Shown piece after piece: positions 7,252-14,960 of a stretch of 64,000 nucleotides of DNA. The notes below the pieces were generated by a model, which was not told the DNA's origin, ran no database searches, and saw nothing but the letters and a program-made list of their open reading frames with translations. The position numbers and the translations under genes were made by a program. The first letter of the stretch is position 1. Every line of letters begins with the position of its first letter. Origin of the DNA: JAUIAI01 sp045106815 (lineage in GTDB: Bacteria; Pseudomonadota; Gammaproteobacteria; Burkholderiales; Burkholderiaceae_E); assembly GCA_045106815.1 (NCBI GenBank), contig JBGCFG010000033.1:38508-102507 (forward strand), in the 5' to 3' direction.

Positions 7252-10233
7252 ATGCAAAGGGTTGCCGATCGACCAGCCGAGTCAAATCAAATGCCAGCCA
7301 CTATTGCCAGCCAGCCGCGCGCCAAGGGATTGACGGCGACGGATGCGCAGGGAAATGAGATTCGGTTTGAAGACTACCGAATCATTCGTCGTAACGGATC
7401 TGTCGTGGCGTTTGAGCCCCAAAAGATTTCGATTGCCATGACCAAGGCGTTTCTCGCGGTCAATGGTGGGCAGGGCGCAGCGTCGGCCCGCATCCGGAGT
7501 CTCGTGGAGGAAATGACAGCGTCTGTGGTTCAGGCACTGGTTCGCAGTCGGAAGGGCGGTGGCACCTTTCACATTGAAGATATTCAGGATCATGTTGAAC
7601 TGGCTCTCATGCGCTCTGGTGAGCATGAAGTTGCACGTGCCTATGTGCTTTATCGTGAGAAACGCAACCAGGAGCGGGCAGCCCAGCGGTCTCAGGAAGA
7701 GGCCGTTGCTGAGGTAGGTCAGGCCGACATTGCGATTAACGTGAACGACGGTGGCGTGGTCGCGCCTTTGAACATCCAGGCCTTGAGTAGTCTGATTGAA
7801 TCAGCATGCTCAAACCTGGGCGAGGCGGTGGTGGCCGAGCCCATCTTGAGCGAAACAATCAAAAACCTGTACGACGGGGTATCGCTTGATGAGGTCTATA
7901 AGTCGTCAATCCTGTCATCTCGCGCTCTGATCGAGAAGGAGCCGGGCTATACACAGGCAACCGCGCGGCTTTTGCTGCACACAGTGCGCCGTGAAGTACT
8001 GGGTGAAGAAGTTGTGCATGAAGATATGGCCACGCGGTATGGCGAGTACTTCCCACGCTACATCAGGACCGGCATTGAAGCTGGCCTGCTGGATTCAAAG
8101 CTGCAGCAGTTTGACCTGAAGCGCCTCGCTGATGCCATTGAGGCCGATCGCGATCTGCAATTCAGCTATCTCGGTCTGCAAACCCTGTACGACCGCTACT
8201 TCCTGCATATTGATGAGCGGCGCATTGAGTTGCCGCAGATCTTCTTCATGCGGGTAGCGATGGGGCTGGCACTCAATGAAATTGACCGCGAAGCGCGCGC
8301 GATCGAGTTTTACAACCAGATTTCAAAGTTTGACTTCATGAGCTCCACGCCGACGCTGTTCAATTCGGCAACCCAGCGCTCGCAGCTTTCTTCCTGCTAC
8401 CTGACCACCGTCGCTGATGATTTGGATGGCATTTATGAAGCCATTAAAGAAAATGCGCTGCTTGCCAAGTTTGCTGGCGGTTTGGGCAATGACTGGACGC
8501 CGGTTCGCGCCTTGGGTAGTCACATCAAAGGCACCAATGGCAAGAGTCAGGGGGTTGTGCCTTTCCTGAAGGTGGTCAATGACACGGCCGTGGCTGTGAA
8601 TCAGGGCGGCAAACGCAAAGGCGCGGTCTGCGCATACCTGGAGACCTGGCACCTCGACATCGAAGAGTTTCTGGAGTTGCGCAAAAACACCGGCGATGAC
8701 CGCCGCCGTACGCACGACATGAATACAGCGAACTGGATTCCAGATCTGTTCATGAAGCGGGTGCTCGAAGATGGTCAGTGGACCTTGTTCTCACCATCCT
8801 CATGTCCTGATCTGCACGATAAGTTTGGCGCCGAGTTCGAGAAAGCTTACCTGCGCTATGAAGCCATGGCCGCGGCGGGTGACTTGTCACCGAGCCGCCA
8901 GGTGTCTGCGACAGGCTTGTGGCGCAAGATGCTCTCGATGCTGTTTGAAACCGGGCATCCGTGGGTGACATTCAAAGATCCGTGTAACCTGCGGTCGCCG
9001 CAGCAGCACACGGGTGTCGTTCACAGCTCGAATCTGTGCACGGAGATCACGCTAAACACCAGCGACACTGAGATTGCGGTGTGCAATCTTGGTTCGATCA
9101 ATCTGGTGGCGCATATGATCCAGGACGCTGAGGGACAGTGGTCGCTGGACCACGAGAAGCTGCGTAAGACGGTCAGCACCGCGATGCGGATGCTCGATAA
9201 CGTCGTCGATATTAACTACTACGCGGTCGGAAAAGCGCGTAACTCCAATTTGAAGCATCGCCCGGTCGGTCTTGGCCTAATGGGTTTCCAAGATTGCCTG
9301 CACATGATGCGGGTGCCTTATGCGAGTGAAGCGGCGGTCGAGTTTGCCGATCGCTCCATGGAGGCCATTTGCTACCACGCCTACTGGGCTTCCACTGAAC
9401 TGGCCGAAGAGCGGGGTAGCTACGCCAGCTTCAAAGGGTCGCTCTGGGATCAGGGCATCCTGCCTAAGGACAGTCTGGAATTGCTGCGCAAACAGCGTGG
9501 TCAGCTGACCGGCGACAAGGCAGACATGCCGCTCGTTGATATCGACCTGTCTGAAACCCTCGATTGGGATGGTTTGCGGGCTCGAATTGCCAAACACGGT
9601 ATGCGCAACTCAAATTGCGTCGCGATTGCACCCACGGCGACTATCTCCAACATCATTGGCGTCTCGGCCTGCATTGAACCGACATTCCAGAATCTGTTTG
9701 TTAAATCGAACTTGTCTGGTGAGTTCACGGTGGTCAATGAACATTTGGTGCGCGATTTGAAAGAGCGCGGTCTTTGGGACGAGGTCATGATCGCCGATCT
9801 GAAGTACTTCGATGGTTCATTGGCCAACATTGACCGCATTCCCGATGACATGCGCGAGTTATATGCCACTGCTTTCGAAATGGATACTCGCTGGATCGTT
9901 GAAGCGGCTGCGCGTCGTCAGAAGTGGATTGATCAAGCGCAGTCTCTGAACATTTACATGGCCGGTGCTTCAGGTAAGAAATTGCACGATACCTACATGC
10001 TTGCCTGGCTGCGTGGCCTGAAAACGACCTACTACCTACGCACGATGGGCGCGACCAGTGCAGAGAAATCTACTGGAAAAATAGGGCAGCTGAATGCAGT
10101 TAATGCTGATGGCGGTGCCGGATCATTCGGATCGGCTGCAGCGCATGACGGTGCAACGATAAGTGCGTCATCAGTTGTTGAAGAGCCTAAGTTTTGTGCA
10201 ATCGATGATCCCGATTGCGAAGCGTGTCAGTAG
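7252..10233 (+). CDS. nrdA: Ribonucleoside-diphosphate reductase subunit alpha (class I, NrdA)
   Basis: Catalytic subunit of aerobic class I ribonucleotide reductase, reducing ribonucleoside diphosphates to deoxy forms for DNA synthesis. The 993-aa protein starts with an ATP-cone allosteric domain (about 40-130, IIRRNGSVVAFEPQKISIAMTKAF). The catalytic barrel holds the redox cysteines C382 (SSCYL) and C611 (VCNLGSINL) and the radical-site motif N594-L595-C596-T-E598. The substrate loop PTATISNIIG and the radical-transfer tyrosine pair (TTYYLRTMG) follow. The C-terminal C989-x-x-C992 pair relays electrons from thioredoxin or glutaredoxin. Start is the ATG at 7252 with AGGA 7 bases upstream. 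nrdB follows after 349 bases. Confidence 0.97.
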   Translation: MQRVADRPAESNQMPATIASQPRAKGLTATDAQGNEIRFEDYRIIRRNGSVVAFEPQKISIAMTKAFLAVNGGQGAASARIRSLVEEMTASVVQALVRSRKGGGTFHIEDIQDHVELALMRSGEHEVARAYVLYREKRNQERAAQRSQEEAVAEVGQADIAINVNDGGVVAPLNIQALSSLIESACSNLGEAVVAEPILSETIKNLYDGVSLDEVYKSSILSSRALIEKEPGYTQATARLLLHTVRREVLGEEVVHEDMATRYGEYFPRYIRTGIEAGLLDSKLQQFDLKRLADAIEADRDLQFSYLGLQTLYDRYFLHIDERRIELPQIFFMRVAMGLALNEIDREARAIEFYNQISKFDFMSSTPTLFNSATQRSQLSSCYLTTVADDLDGIYEAIKENALLAKFAGGLGNDWTPVRALGSHIKGTNGKSQGVVPFLKVVNDTAVAVNQGGKRKGAVCAYLETWHLDIEEFLELRKNTGDDRRRTHDMNTANWIPDLFMKRVLEDGQWTLFSPSSCPDLHDKFGAEFEKAYLRYEAMAAAGDLSPSRQVSATGLWRKMLSMLFETGHPWVTFKDPCNLRSPQQHTGVVHSSNLCTEITLNTSDTEIAVCNLGSINLVAHMIQDAEGQWSLDHEKLRKTVSTAMRMLDNVVDINYYAVGKARNSNLKHRPVGLGLMGFQDCLHMMRVPYASEAAVEFADRSMEAICYHAYWASTELAEERGSYASFKGSLWDQGILPKDSLELLRKQRGQLTGDKADMPLVDIDLSETLDWDGLRARIAKHGMRNSNCVAIAPTATISNIIGVSACIEPTFQNLFVKSNLSGEFTVVNEHLVRDLKERGLWDEVMIADLKYFDGSLANIDRIPDDMRELYATAFEMDTRWIVEAAARRQKWIDQAQSLNIYMAGASGKKLHDTYMLAWLRGLKTTYYLRTMGATSAEKSTGKIGQLNAVNADGGAGSFGSAAAHDGATISASSVVEEPKFCAIDDPDCEACQ

Positions 10234-10582
10234 GTTTTTGATCGTCTGTTGATGACCGCTCGTCGTTTGTTGTTGCTTCATTCGCAACGGGAATGTCAAG
10301 ATAATTGTTCCTATCGTTGCAAGCAATTAACAACGACAGTAGGATTCGCACTGTGAATAACAGTGGACTCTTACCGCGGTACATCGACTGACGCAGCAAA
10401 AAGTTATTGGTTAGTTAAGTCATACCGAACGTTTGATCAGACATTCATCACGAGCAGTCACGCACAAGGCAACACCTCTTGATGAGTAAGACGAGTAAAT
10501 GTTCAACCCATGTGATTTGTTTGGAATGTCAGTCGCCAATCAGATCAGTATCAAAACCGATGTACTAGAGTGAGACCAAACC
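10234..10582 (+). promoter_or_regulatory. nrdA-nrdB intergenic region
   Basis: A 349-base gap between two genes whose products form one enzyme. It holds the extended hairpin at 10262-10337, a 6-bp inverted repeat CACTGT-N5-ACAGTG at 10349-10365, and then AT-rich sequence before nrdB. I see no convincing gene; a 12-codon frame from the GTG at 10352 ends at once in a stop. Either nrdB has its own promoter here or the region processes or tunes a joint nrdAB mRNA. Confidence 0.4.
10262..10337 (+). other. Extended imperfect stem-loop between nrdA and nrdB
   Basis: Nested complementary blocks can pair in order: GTCGTT/AACGAC, TGTT/AACA, TTGCTT/AAGCAA, GCAACG/CGTTGC and GGAA/TTCC, about 26 base pairs with small internal loops and an apical loop near 10296-10306. 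No run of T follows the outer arm, so it is not a standard intrinsic terminator. It could be an RNase III/E processing site, a transcription-attenuation element or an mRNA-stability element setting the NrdA:NrdB ratio. Confidence 0.55.
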
Positions 10583-11815
10583 ATGCTGTCCTGGGACGAA
10601 CCTTCAACATCCTCAGCACCCGCCGCCCCTCAGAATCGTGCGCCGGGTCGATTGCCAGAAACTGAGCCGCGGTTAGAAACCGTGCAGCCGGCGACGTCGC
10701 CGATGGCTAATGTCATCCCGATGGAGCGCCCTGCTAGTAATGCTGCGCAGCAACAAACCCCGCCCTCCAACCCCGACAGCGTGCAAGCCCGGGATACCGG
10801 ACGGGTGCGCGCAGAAGACAAGCGCATTATTAATGGCGCCTCTGACGTCAATCAGCTCGTTCCTTTCAAATACAAATGGGCCTGGGAAAAATACCTGGCG
10901 ACCTGCGCCAACCACTGGATGCCGCAGGAAGTGAACATGAGCCGCGACATTGAGCTCTGGAAAAGCCCCAACGGCTTGACGGATGACGAACGCCGCCTGG
11001 TCAAGCGTAACCTTGGCTTTTTCGTGACGGCTGACTCTCTAGCAGCTAACAATATTGTGTTGGGAACCTACCGGCACATTACCGCGCCTGAGTGCCGCCA
11101 GTTCTTGTTGCGTCAGGCTTTTGAAGAGGCCATTCACACTCATGCTTATCAGTACATCACTGAGTCGCTGGGCCTGGATGAGTCCGAAATCTTCAATGCC
11201 TACCATGAGGTCAAGTCGATCCGGGACAAAGACGAGTTTTTGATCCCCTTCATCGATACCCTGACTGACCCTCACTTTGTAACCGGCACCCCTGAGGCTG
11301 ATCAGTCGCTACTGCGTTCCCTGATCGTCTTTGCCTGTCTGATGGAAGGCCTGTTCTTCTATGTAGGCTTTGTTCAGATCCTGGCGCTGGGCCGTCAAAA
11401 TAAGATGACCGGTGCCGCAGAGCAGTATCAGTACATCCTTCGCGATGAGTCAATGCACTGCAACTTCGGCATTGACCTAATCAACACCATCAAACTTGAG
11501 AATCCGCACCTCTGGACCAAAGAGTTCAAAGAAGAATTGACCGGATTGTTCAAGCAAGCTGTAGAACTTGAGTATGCATACGCTGAAGACACAATGCCTC
11601 GCGGCGTGCTCGGCCTGAATGCTTCCATGTTCAAGGCTTACCTGCGCTTTATTGCCAATAGGCGTGCTCAACAGATTGGCCTTGAGCCGATGTTCGCCCA
11701 GGAAGAGAATCCTTTCCCCTGGATGAGCGAGATGATCGATCTGAAAAAAGAGCGCAACTTCTTTGAAACCCGGGTGATTGAATATCAAACCGGCGGCGCA
11801 TTGAGCTGGGACTGA
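10583..11815 (+). CDS. nrdB: Ribonucleoside-diphosphate reductase subunit beta (class Ia, NrdB)
   Basis: Radical-generating ferritin-like subunit that partners NrdA. After an unusual low-complexity N-terminal extension of about 75 residues (Ala/Pro/Gln-rich, a habit of Burkholderiales NrdB), the core begins at INGASDVNQLVPFKYKWAW. Di-iron ligands are seen in FVTADSLAANN, FEEAIHTHAY (E182, H185) and later RDESMHCNF. The tyrosine at residue 189 aligns with E. coli Y122, the radical-bearing residue that Chlamydia-type class Ic enzymes replace with Phe. This therefore looks like a tyrosyl-radical enzyme. The C-terminus, needed for docking to NrdA, is intact. Length 410 aa. Confidence 0.96.
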   Translation: MLSWDEPSTSSAPAAPQNRAPGRLPETEPRLETVQPATSPMANVIPMERPASNAAQQQTPPSNPDSVQARDTGRVRAEDKRIINGASDVNQLVPFKYKWAWEKYLATCANHWMPQEVNMSRDIELWKSPNGLTDDERRLVKRNLGFFVTADSLAANNIVLGTYRHITAPECRQFLLRQAFEEAIHTHAYQYITESLGLDESEIFNAYHEVKSIRDKDEFLIPFIDTLTDPHFVTGTPEADQSLLRSLIVFACLMEGLFFYVGFVQILALGRQNKMTGAAEQYQYILRDESMHCNFGIDLINTIKLENPHLWTKEFKEELTGLFKQAVELEYAYAEDTMPRGVLGLNASMFKAYLRFIANRRAQQIGLEPMFAQEENPFPWMSEMIDLKKERNFFETRVIEYQTGGALSWD

Positions 11816-12118
11816 CCCGGCGCGCTGACTCCTTGACCTAGGACTGACATTTGAGGGAAACACCAAGACACCAACCTGACTTGACACCGCCGCCGCTTAG
11901 CCGGCTGGCCCGTGTCCACCGTTGCTGTCAATGGCCCCTGCCACTTAGCCCCCGGGATGCTTCCCGGGTGGCACCCGAATTCATTAGCGTTGAATCTGCC
12001 CCGCCATGCGGGCCCGACCCAGCGCCGATGAATAGCCCGCTGGATCGGCACGATTGCTTGTATTTCGTGCACTCGCAGCGAGTTTCCGTGAATGCCATAT
12101 CTTTCAAGGAGTCCCGTC
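11816..12118 (+). promoter_or_regulatory. nrdB to histone-like gene intergenic region
   Basis: About 300 bases with no convincing gene. A hairpin at 11940-11972 (inner arms CCCGGGA/TCCCGGG, 4-base loop, outer GCCA/TGGC) lies roughly 150 bases upstream of the histone-like gene and lacks a T run. The ribosome binding site AAGGAG at 12106-12111 decides the next start. I could not pick a credible promoter by eye. Confidence 0.35.
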
Positions 12119-12601
12119 ATGGCTACGGCTAAGAAATCCGCCCGCAAGGCGACAAAGAAAAGGGCGGCCAAAAAGGCAACCCGCAAGGTAGCAGCAAAGA
12201 AAACCCGGAAAGTAGCGGCCAAGAAAACCGCTCGTAAGCCGGCGAAGAAAGCTGCGAAGAAATCGGCGAAGAAGGCAACCAGAAAAGTAGCCAAGAAGGC
12301 AGCTAAGAAGGCGACGCGCAAGCCCGCCAAGAAGAAAGCAGCTGCCAAGAAGAAGCCGGCTAAGAAGAAGGTAGCAGCCAAGAAGAAGCCAGCAAAGAAA
12401 GCGGCTAAGAAGAAACCCGCCAAGAAGGCAGCCAAGAAACGGGCTACCAAGAAAGCGGCAAAGAAAGTAGCACGTAAGAAGCCGGCCAAAAAAGCCGCCA
12501 AGAAGGCGACTCGTAAGCCAGCAAAGAAAGCGGCTAAGAAAACAGCCAAAAAGGCAACGCGTAAGCCTGCCAAGCGTAAAGCTGCAAAAAAAAAGCGGTA
12601 G
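12119..12601 (+). CDS. Lysine-rich histone H1-like DNA-binding protein (zero-frame product)
   Basis: A 160-aa, extremely basic protein of AKKA/RKPAKKA-type repeats, matching histone H1-like nucleoid proteins of Burkholderiales (for example Bordetella BpH1), thought to bind and compact DNA. The start is the ATG at 12119, with AAGGAG seven bases upstream; the longer frame from 12092 adds residues before this site and is rejected. In the zero frame it ends abruptly at TAG 12599-12601 right after a run of nine A. In the -1 frame the reading continues to 12678 with a tail resembling the family's normal C-terminus, so the true product may be longer through frameshifting, or the gene may be frameshifted. 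Repeats make length variation likely. Confidence 0.85.
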   Translation: MATAKKSARKATKKRAAKKATRKVAAKKTRKVAAKKTARKPAKKAAKKSAKKATRKVAKKAAKKATRKPAKKKAAAKKKPAKKKVAAKKKPAKKAAKKKPAKKAAKKRATKKAAKKVARKKPAKKAAKKATRKPAKKAAKKTAKKATRKPAKRKAAKKKR

Positions 12602-12678
12602 AAACATCCGCCGCTAAAACGGCTGGCAAGAAAAGTCCATTGGCCGCGTGGCCTTTCCCTACCGGGAACAGACCATAA
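12586..12678 (+). other. A9 slippery site and -1-frame C-terminal extension of the histone H1-like gene
   Basis: The run of nine A (12586-12594) followed by G forms the heptamer A-AAA-AAG (12589-12595) exactly in the zero frame, the classic bacterial -1 slippery sequence. After a -1 slip the reading is A-V-E-T-S-A-A-K-T-A-G-K-K-S-P-L and then AAWPFPTGNRP, ending at TAA 12676-12678. A small hairpin (CCGCCG 12608-12613 with CGGCTGG 12620-12626, one bulge) follows 12 bases after the slip site. The tail keeps the Lys/Ala/Pro character of the family, so it is not random. Confidence 0.6.
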
Positions 12679-12706
12679 CGGGCAGGGCGGATCTGCAAGC
12701 CGTTAT

Positions 12707-12741
12707 GAAGCCTCGGGCGCTTGGCGCTCGGGGCTTCTTTT
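12707..12741 (+). terminator. Intrinsic terminator downstream of the histone-like gene
   Basis: Fourteen consecutive pairs (two G-T wobbles) form between 12707-12720 and 12724-12737 around a TTG loop, followed by TTTT. This is a strong Rho-independent terminator separating the histone-like gene from yggT. Confidence 0.9.
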
Positions 12742-12787
12742 ATGCCAGAATCCTTATCTGATGATTGAGAAGGCGCGCTAGACACTC

Positions 12788-13342
12788 ATGGGCAATACCT
12801 TGTGGTTCCTGCTAGAAACGGTCGGCCAGCTATTGGCGACGGCCTGCTTATTGCGAGCGTATATGCACTGGTTGGGGATCGCGTCCCGCGATCCTATCGG
12901 TCAGTTTGTCATTGCGGTCACAGACTGGCTGGTGAAGCCGCTCCGGCGCATCATGCCGGCAATCAGCCGTATTGACTGGGCAAGCCTGTTGGCGGCACTC
13001 GTAGTGTCCGTCGCGATGGCAATTGTGCTGGTGCTCTTGTCTGGGATTCAGGCAGCGCCAGTCTTCGGCGCGCTCGTTTTGACGGCTGTGGTCTGGCTAA
13101 TTAAGTGGTCGGTGTTCTTATTGATACTTGTCGTGATCGCGCATGCCGTGTTGTCGTGGGTAAATCCCCATGCGCCGATTGCACCTACCCTTGATGCCTT
13201 ATCGCGCCCGTTCCTGGCGCCGATTAGAAAGCTGGTGCCGCTAGTGGGCGGCGTTGATCTCTCGCCACTCGTGTTGATCATCGGGCTGCAGGTGGTGCTG
13301 GCGTTTATTCAGAATGTCTTTGGTCGATTCCTGATCGGCTGA
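12788..13342 (+). CDS. yggT: YggT family integral membrane protein
   Basis: A 184-aa inner-membrane protein with two tandem YGGT repeats, each with a pair of hydrophobic helices. The conserved repeat core is visible as DWLVKPLRRIMPAI (about 38-52) and LDALSRPFLAPIRKLVP (about 135-152). YggT proteins have been linked to osmotic tolerance and membrane-protein biogenesis, but the mechanism is unknown. The start is the ATG at 12788, 46 bases beyond the strong terminator, so it has its own promoter. Its stop abuts the stop of the convergent DUF2799 gene. Confidence 0.9.
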   Translation: MGNTLWFLLETVGQLLATACLLRAYMHWLGIASRDPIGQFVIAVTDWLVKPLRRIMPAISRIDWASLLAALVVSVAMAIVLVLLSGIQAAPVFGALVLTAVVWLIKWSVFLLILVVIAHAVLSWVNPHAPIAPTLDALSRPFLAPIRKLVPLVGGVDLSPLVLIIGLQVVLAFIQNVFGRFLIG

Positions 13343-14143
13343 CTATTCGTGCATCAAAGGGCGCCAGGTGCTCAGTTGCTGGCGGGCGCGGCCATGGCGT
13401 TTCTCAAGTTGACTCAGCGCCGTCTCCGCGCTGCGGATGTCGCTTTCTAGCCGGAAATTCTGGCTCTTGATGCGCGAGATGATTCTTTTTCGCTCGCGAT
13501 ACTCTGGTGTGTGCTTGCGGGTTCTCGCCAACTCCGAGCGTTGATGTCGCAGCTCTGCATCTTCACGGGCATGAGTGGATTCCAAGCGCGACAATTCCCG
13601 GCGGTGGTAAAAGAGGTCAGAGTCCAGCTTAGATAAAGAGGCTTCAAGGCCTGGGACGAAACCGGCCAGGAAATCTTTCTGAAGCGCCTGCGGACAAACA
13701 CCATGATATTGCGCGGCCCGGCCGCCCAGTCTTGCCCCGTTTCCTGCGGTGCAATACCCCTCTAAGCCCTTTTCATAGCCCAACATGAACCGTGGCTCCC
13801 ATTCGGGCGTGCAAACACCCTGGTATTTGACCCCCTTGCCGCCAAGCGCGCGTCCGTTTGATTCTGTGCAAAACAATGGCAAGCCTTCGTCATAGCCTGC
13901 AAAATACGGTTCGCTGTTTAGCGCGATGCCATGTTCCTTCTGACAAACGCCAGAGTACTGGTTGAACTTGGCGAGTTTTACAAAGCCACGTTGGCCATCT
14001 TCCAAGCCTTTTGCCCGCCAGTCTCCAGTCGTGCATTCTTCCTTGCTAATCTGCGCGCAACTGGTCGCCAGAAAGCTAAGGCATGCAAACAAAACGAGTA
14101 GACCGCAGCGCCGGAAAGCCATGGGGAACGAGTAACGAAACAT
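13343..14143 (-). CDS. DUF2799-type lipoprotein with internal repeats and coiled-coil tail
   Basis: A 266-aa probable lipoprotein: a hydrophobic signal (CGLLVLFACLSFLATSC) ends in a lipobox with the cysteine at about residue 29. The mature part has about three repeat units of the form GYxxGLxxYCTxxNGxxLGG followed by YxGVC, typical of DUF2799. A C-terminal coiled coil of about 90 residues rich in Arg, Glu and Leu follows. Paired cysteines in each unit suggest disulfides in the periplasm. The start at 14143 is longest; an ATG at 14122 would also keep the signal. Function unknown; anchoring in the outer membrane is inferred. Confidence 0.75.
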   Translation of the reverse strand: MFRYSFPMAFRRCGLLVLFACLSFLATSCAQISKEECTTGDWRAKGLEDGQRGFVKLAKFNQYSGVCQKEHGIALNSEPYFAGYDEGLPLFCTESNGRALGGKGVKYQGVCTPEWEPRFMLGYEKGLEGYCTAGNGARLGGRAAQYHGVCPQALQKDFLAGFVPGLEASLSKLDSDLFYHRRELSRLESTHAREDAELRHQRSELARTRKHTPEYRERKRIISRIKSQNFRLESDIRSAETALSQLEKRHGRARQQLSTWRPLMHE

Positions 14144-14261
14144 GGGGTCAGCCTATCGAGAGTCGTTGCGAAGGCTCTAGTCTTAACCGCGTTTCCTTGC
14201 CCGAGTATCCCGGATCTATGCTAATTATTTTGGATCAGATGGCTTATGGCCTTGGCTGCCC

Positions 14262-14930
14262 TCAGCGCACGCTGTCGAAAGCGGCCGGGGCTGGTCCTGA
14301 CGTGCGGTCAGTCAGATAGAAATGCCGCATTGACAGTATTGCCAGCACTACAAAGGCTACCGCGCAGGATCGTGTTGCCAGGCGAATCCAGCGAACACCG
14401 GCACCGCTAAACAATCGATTAACCAGGCTCGCGCAAACAAAGCACCACAGCACGGATGACGTCATAAACCCGGCAAAGAACACCGTGTAGTCTGTGAACG
14501 ACGGGTCGCTTACTCCCAGCGAACCAAGGGCGCTGCCTATCGCTGCCCAATAGGCAAGATTCTGTGGGTTTGTTACCGACAAAATCATGCCCGAGCGGAA
14601 CGCCTGGCCAGGCAAATGAGCACTTGATTCCAATGTGCCAGCGTCTAGTCGGCTCGCGTCACGCCATGCATCCATCGCGAGCCACAACAGGTAGGCAATA
14701 CCGGCCAGGGTCAGAGGGGTGCGTAGCCAGTCGATCTGCAACAGCAAGCCAACACCTGCCAGGCCCAGAAGCGCCCACAAGGCATCTCCAGCTAAAGACC
14801 CGAGTTGCACCGCCAGGGCAGGTCTGAATCCATCGCGAATACCAAATCGGATGGTGGCGGCGAGTATCGGGCCGGGTGTCGCATTGAAGATCAAGCCCAG
14901 CAATGCTGCCGCAAAAAAGAGGGTAAGCAT
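14262..14930 (-). CDS. LysE family amino-acid exporter
   Basis: A 222-aa inner-membrane transporter of the LysE/RhtB superfamily, with about six hydrophobic helices. The family signature FNATPGPILAATIRFGIRDGFRPAL lies near the N-terminus, and a second conserved motif SVTNPQNLAYWAAIGSALG sits mid-protein. Substrates in this family are amino acids and similar small molecules; the exact substrate cannot be told. It lies between the DUF2799 gene and the pfkB-type gene on the same strand, with 30 bases to the latter, so it may be the distal gene of that run. Confidence 0.87.
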   Translation of the reverse strand: MLTLFFAAALLGLIFNATPGPILAATIRFGIRDGFRPALAVQLGSLAGDALWALLGLAGVGLLLQIDWLRTPLTLAGIAYLLWLAMDAWRDASRLDAGTLESSAHLPGQAFRSGMILSVTNPQNLAYWAAIGSALGSLGVSDPSFTDYTVFFAGFMTSSVLWCFVCASLVNRLFSGAGVRWIRLATRSCAVAFVVLAILSMRHFYLTDRTSGPAPAAFDSVR

Positions 14931-14960
14931 GGTTTTGCTGGTGCCTATTGCCTGCTGAAC

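Noticed and set aside
11785..12573. 262-codon minus-strand frame opposite the histone-like gene
   Set aside because: It is the mirror of a Lys/Ala repeat, giving Phe/Leu/Ala low complexity; no ribosome site or family. The plus frame has AAGGAG and a terminator.
12104..12607. 167-codon minus-strand frame opposite the same gene
   Set aside because: Another shadow, made of Leu/Cys/Arg repeats.
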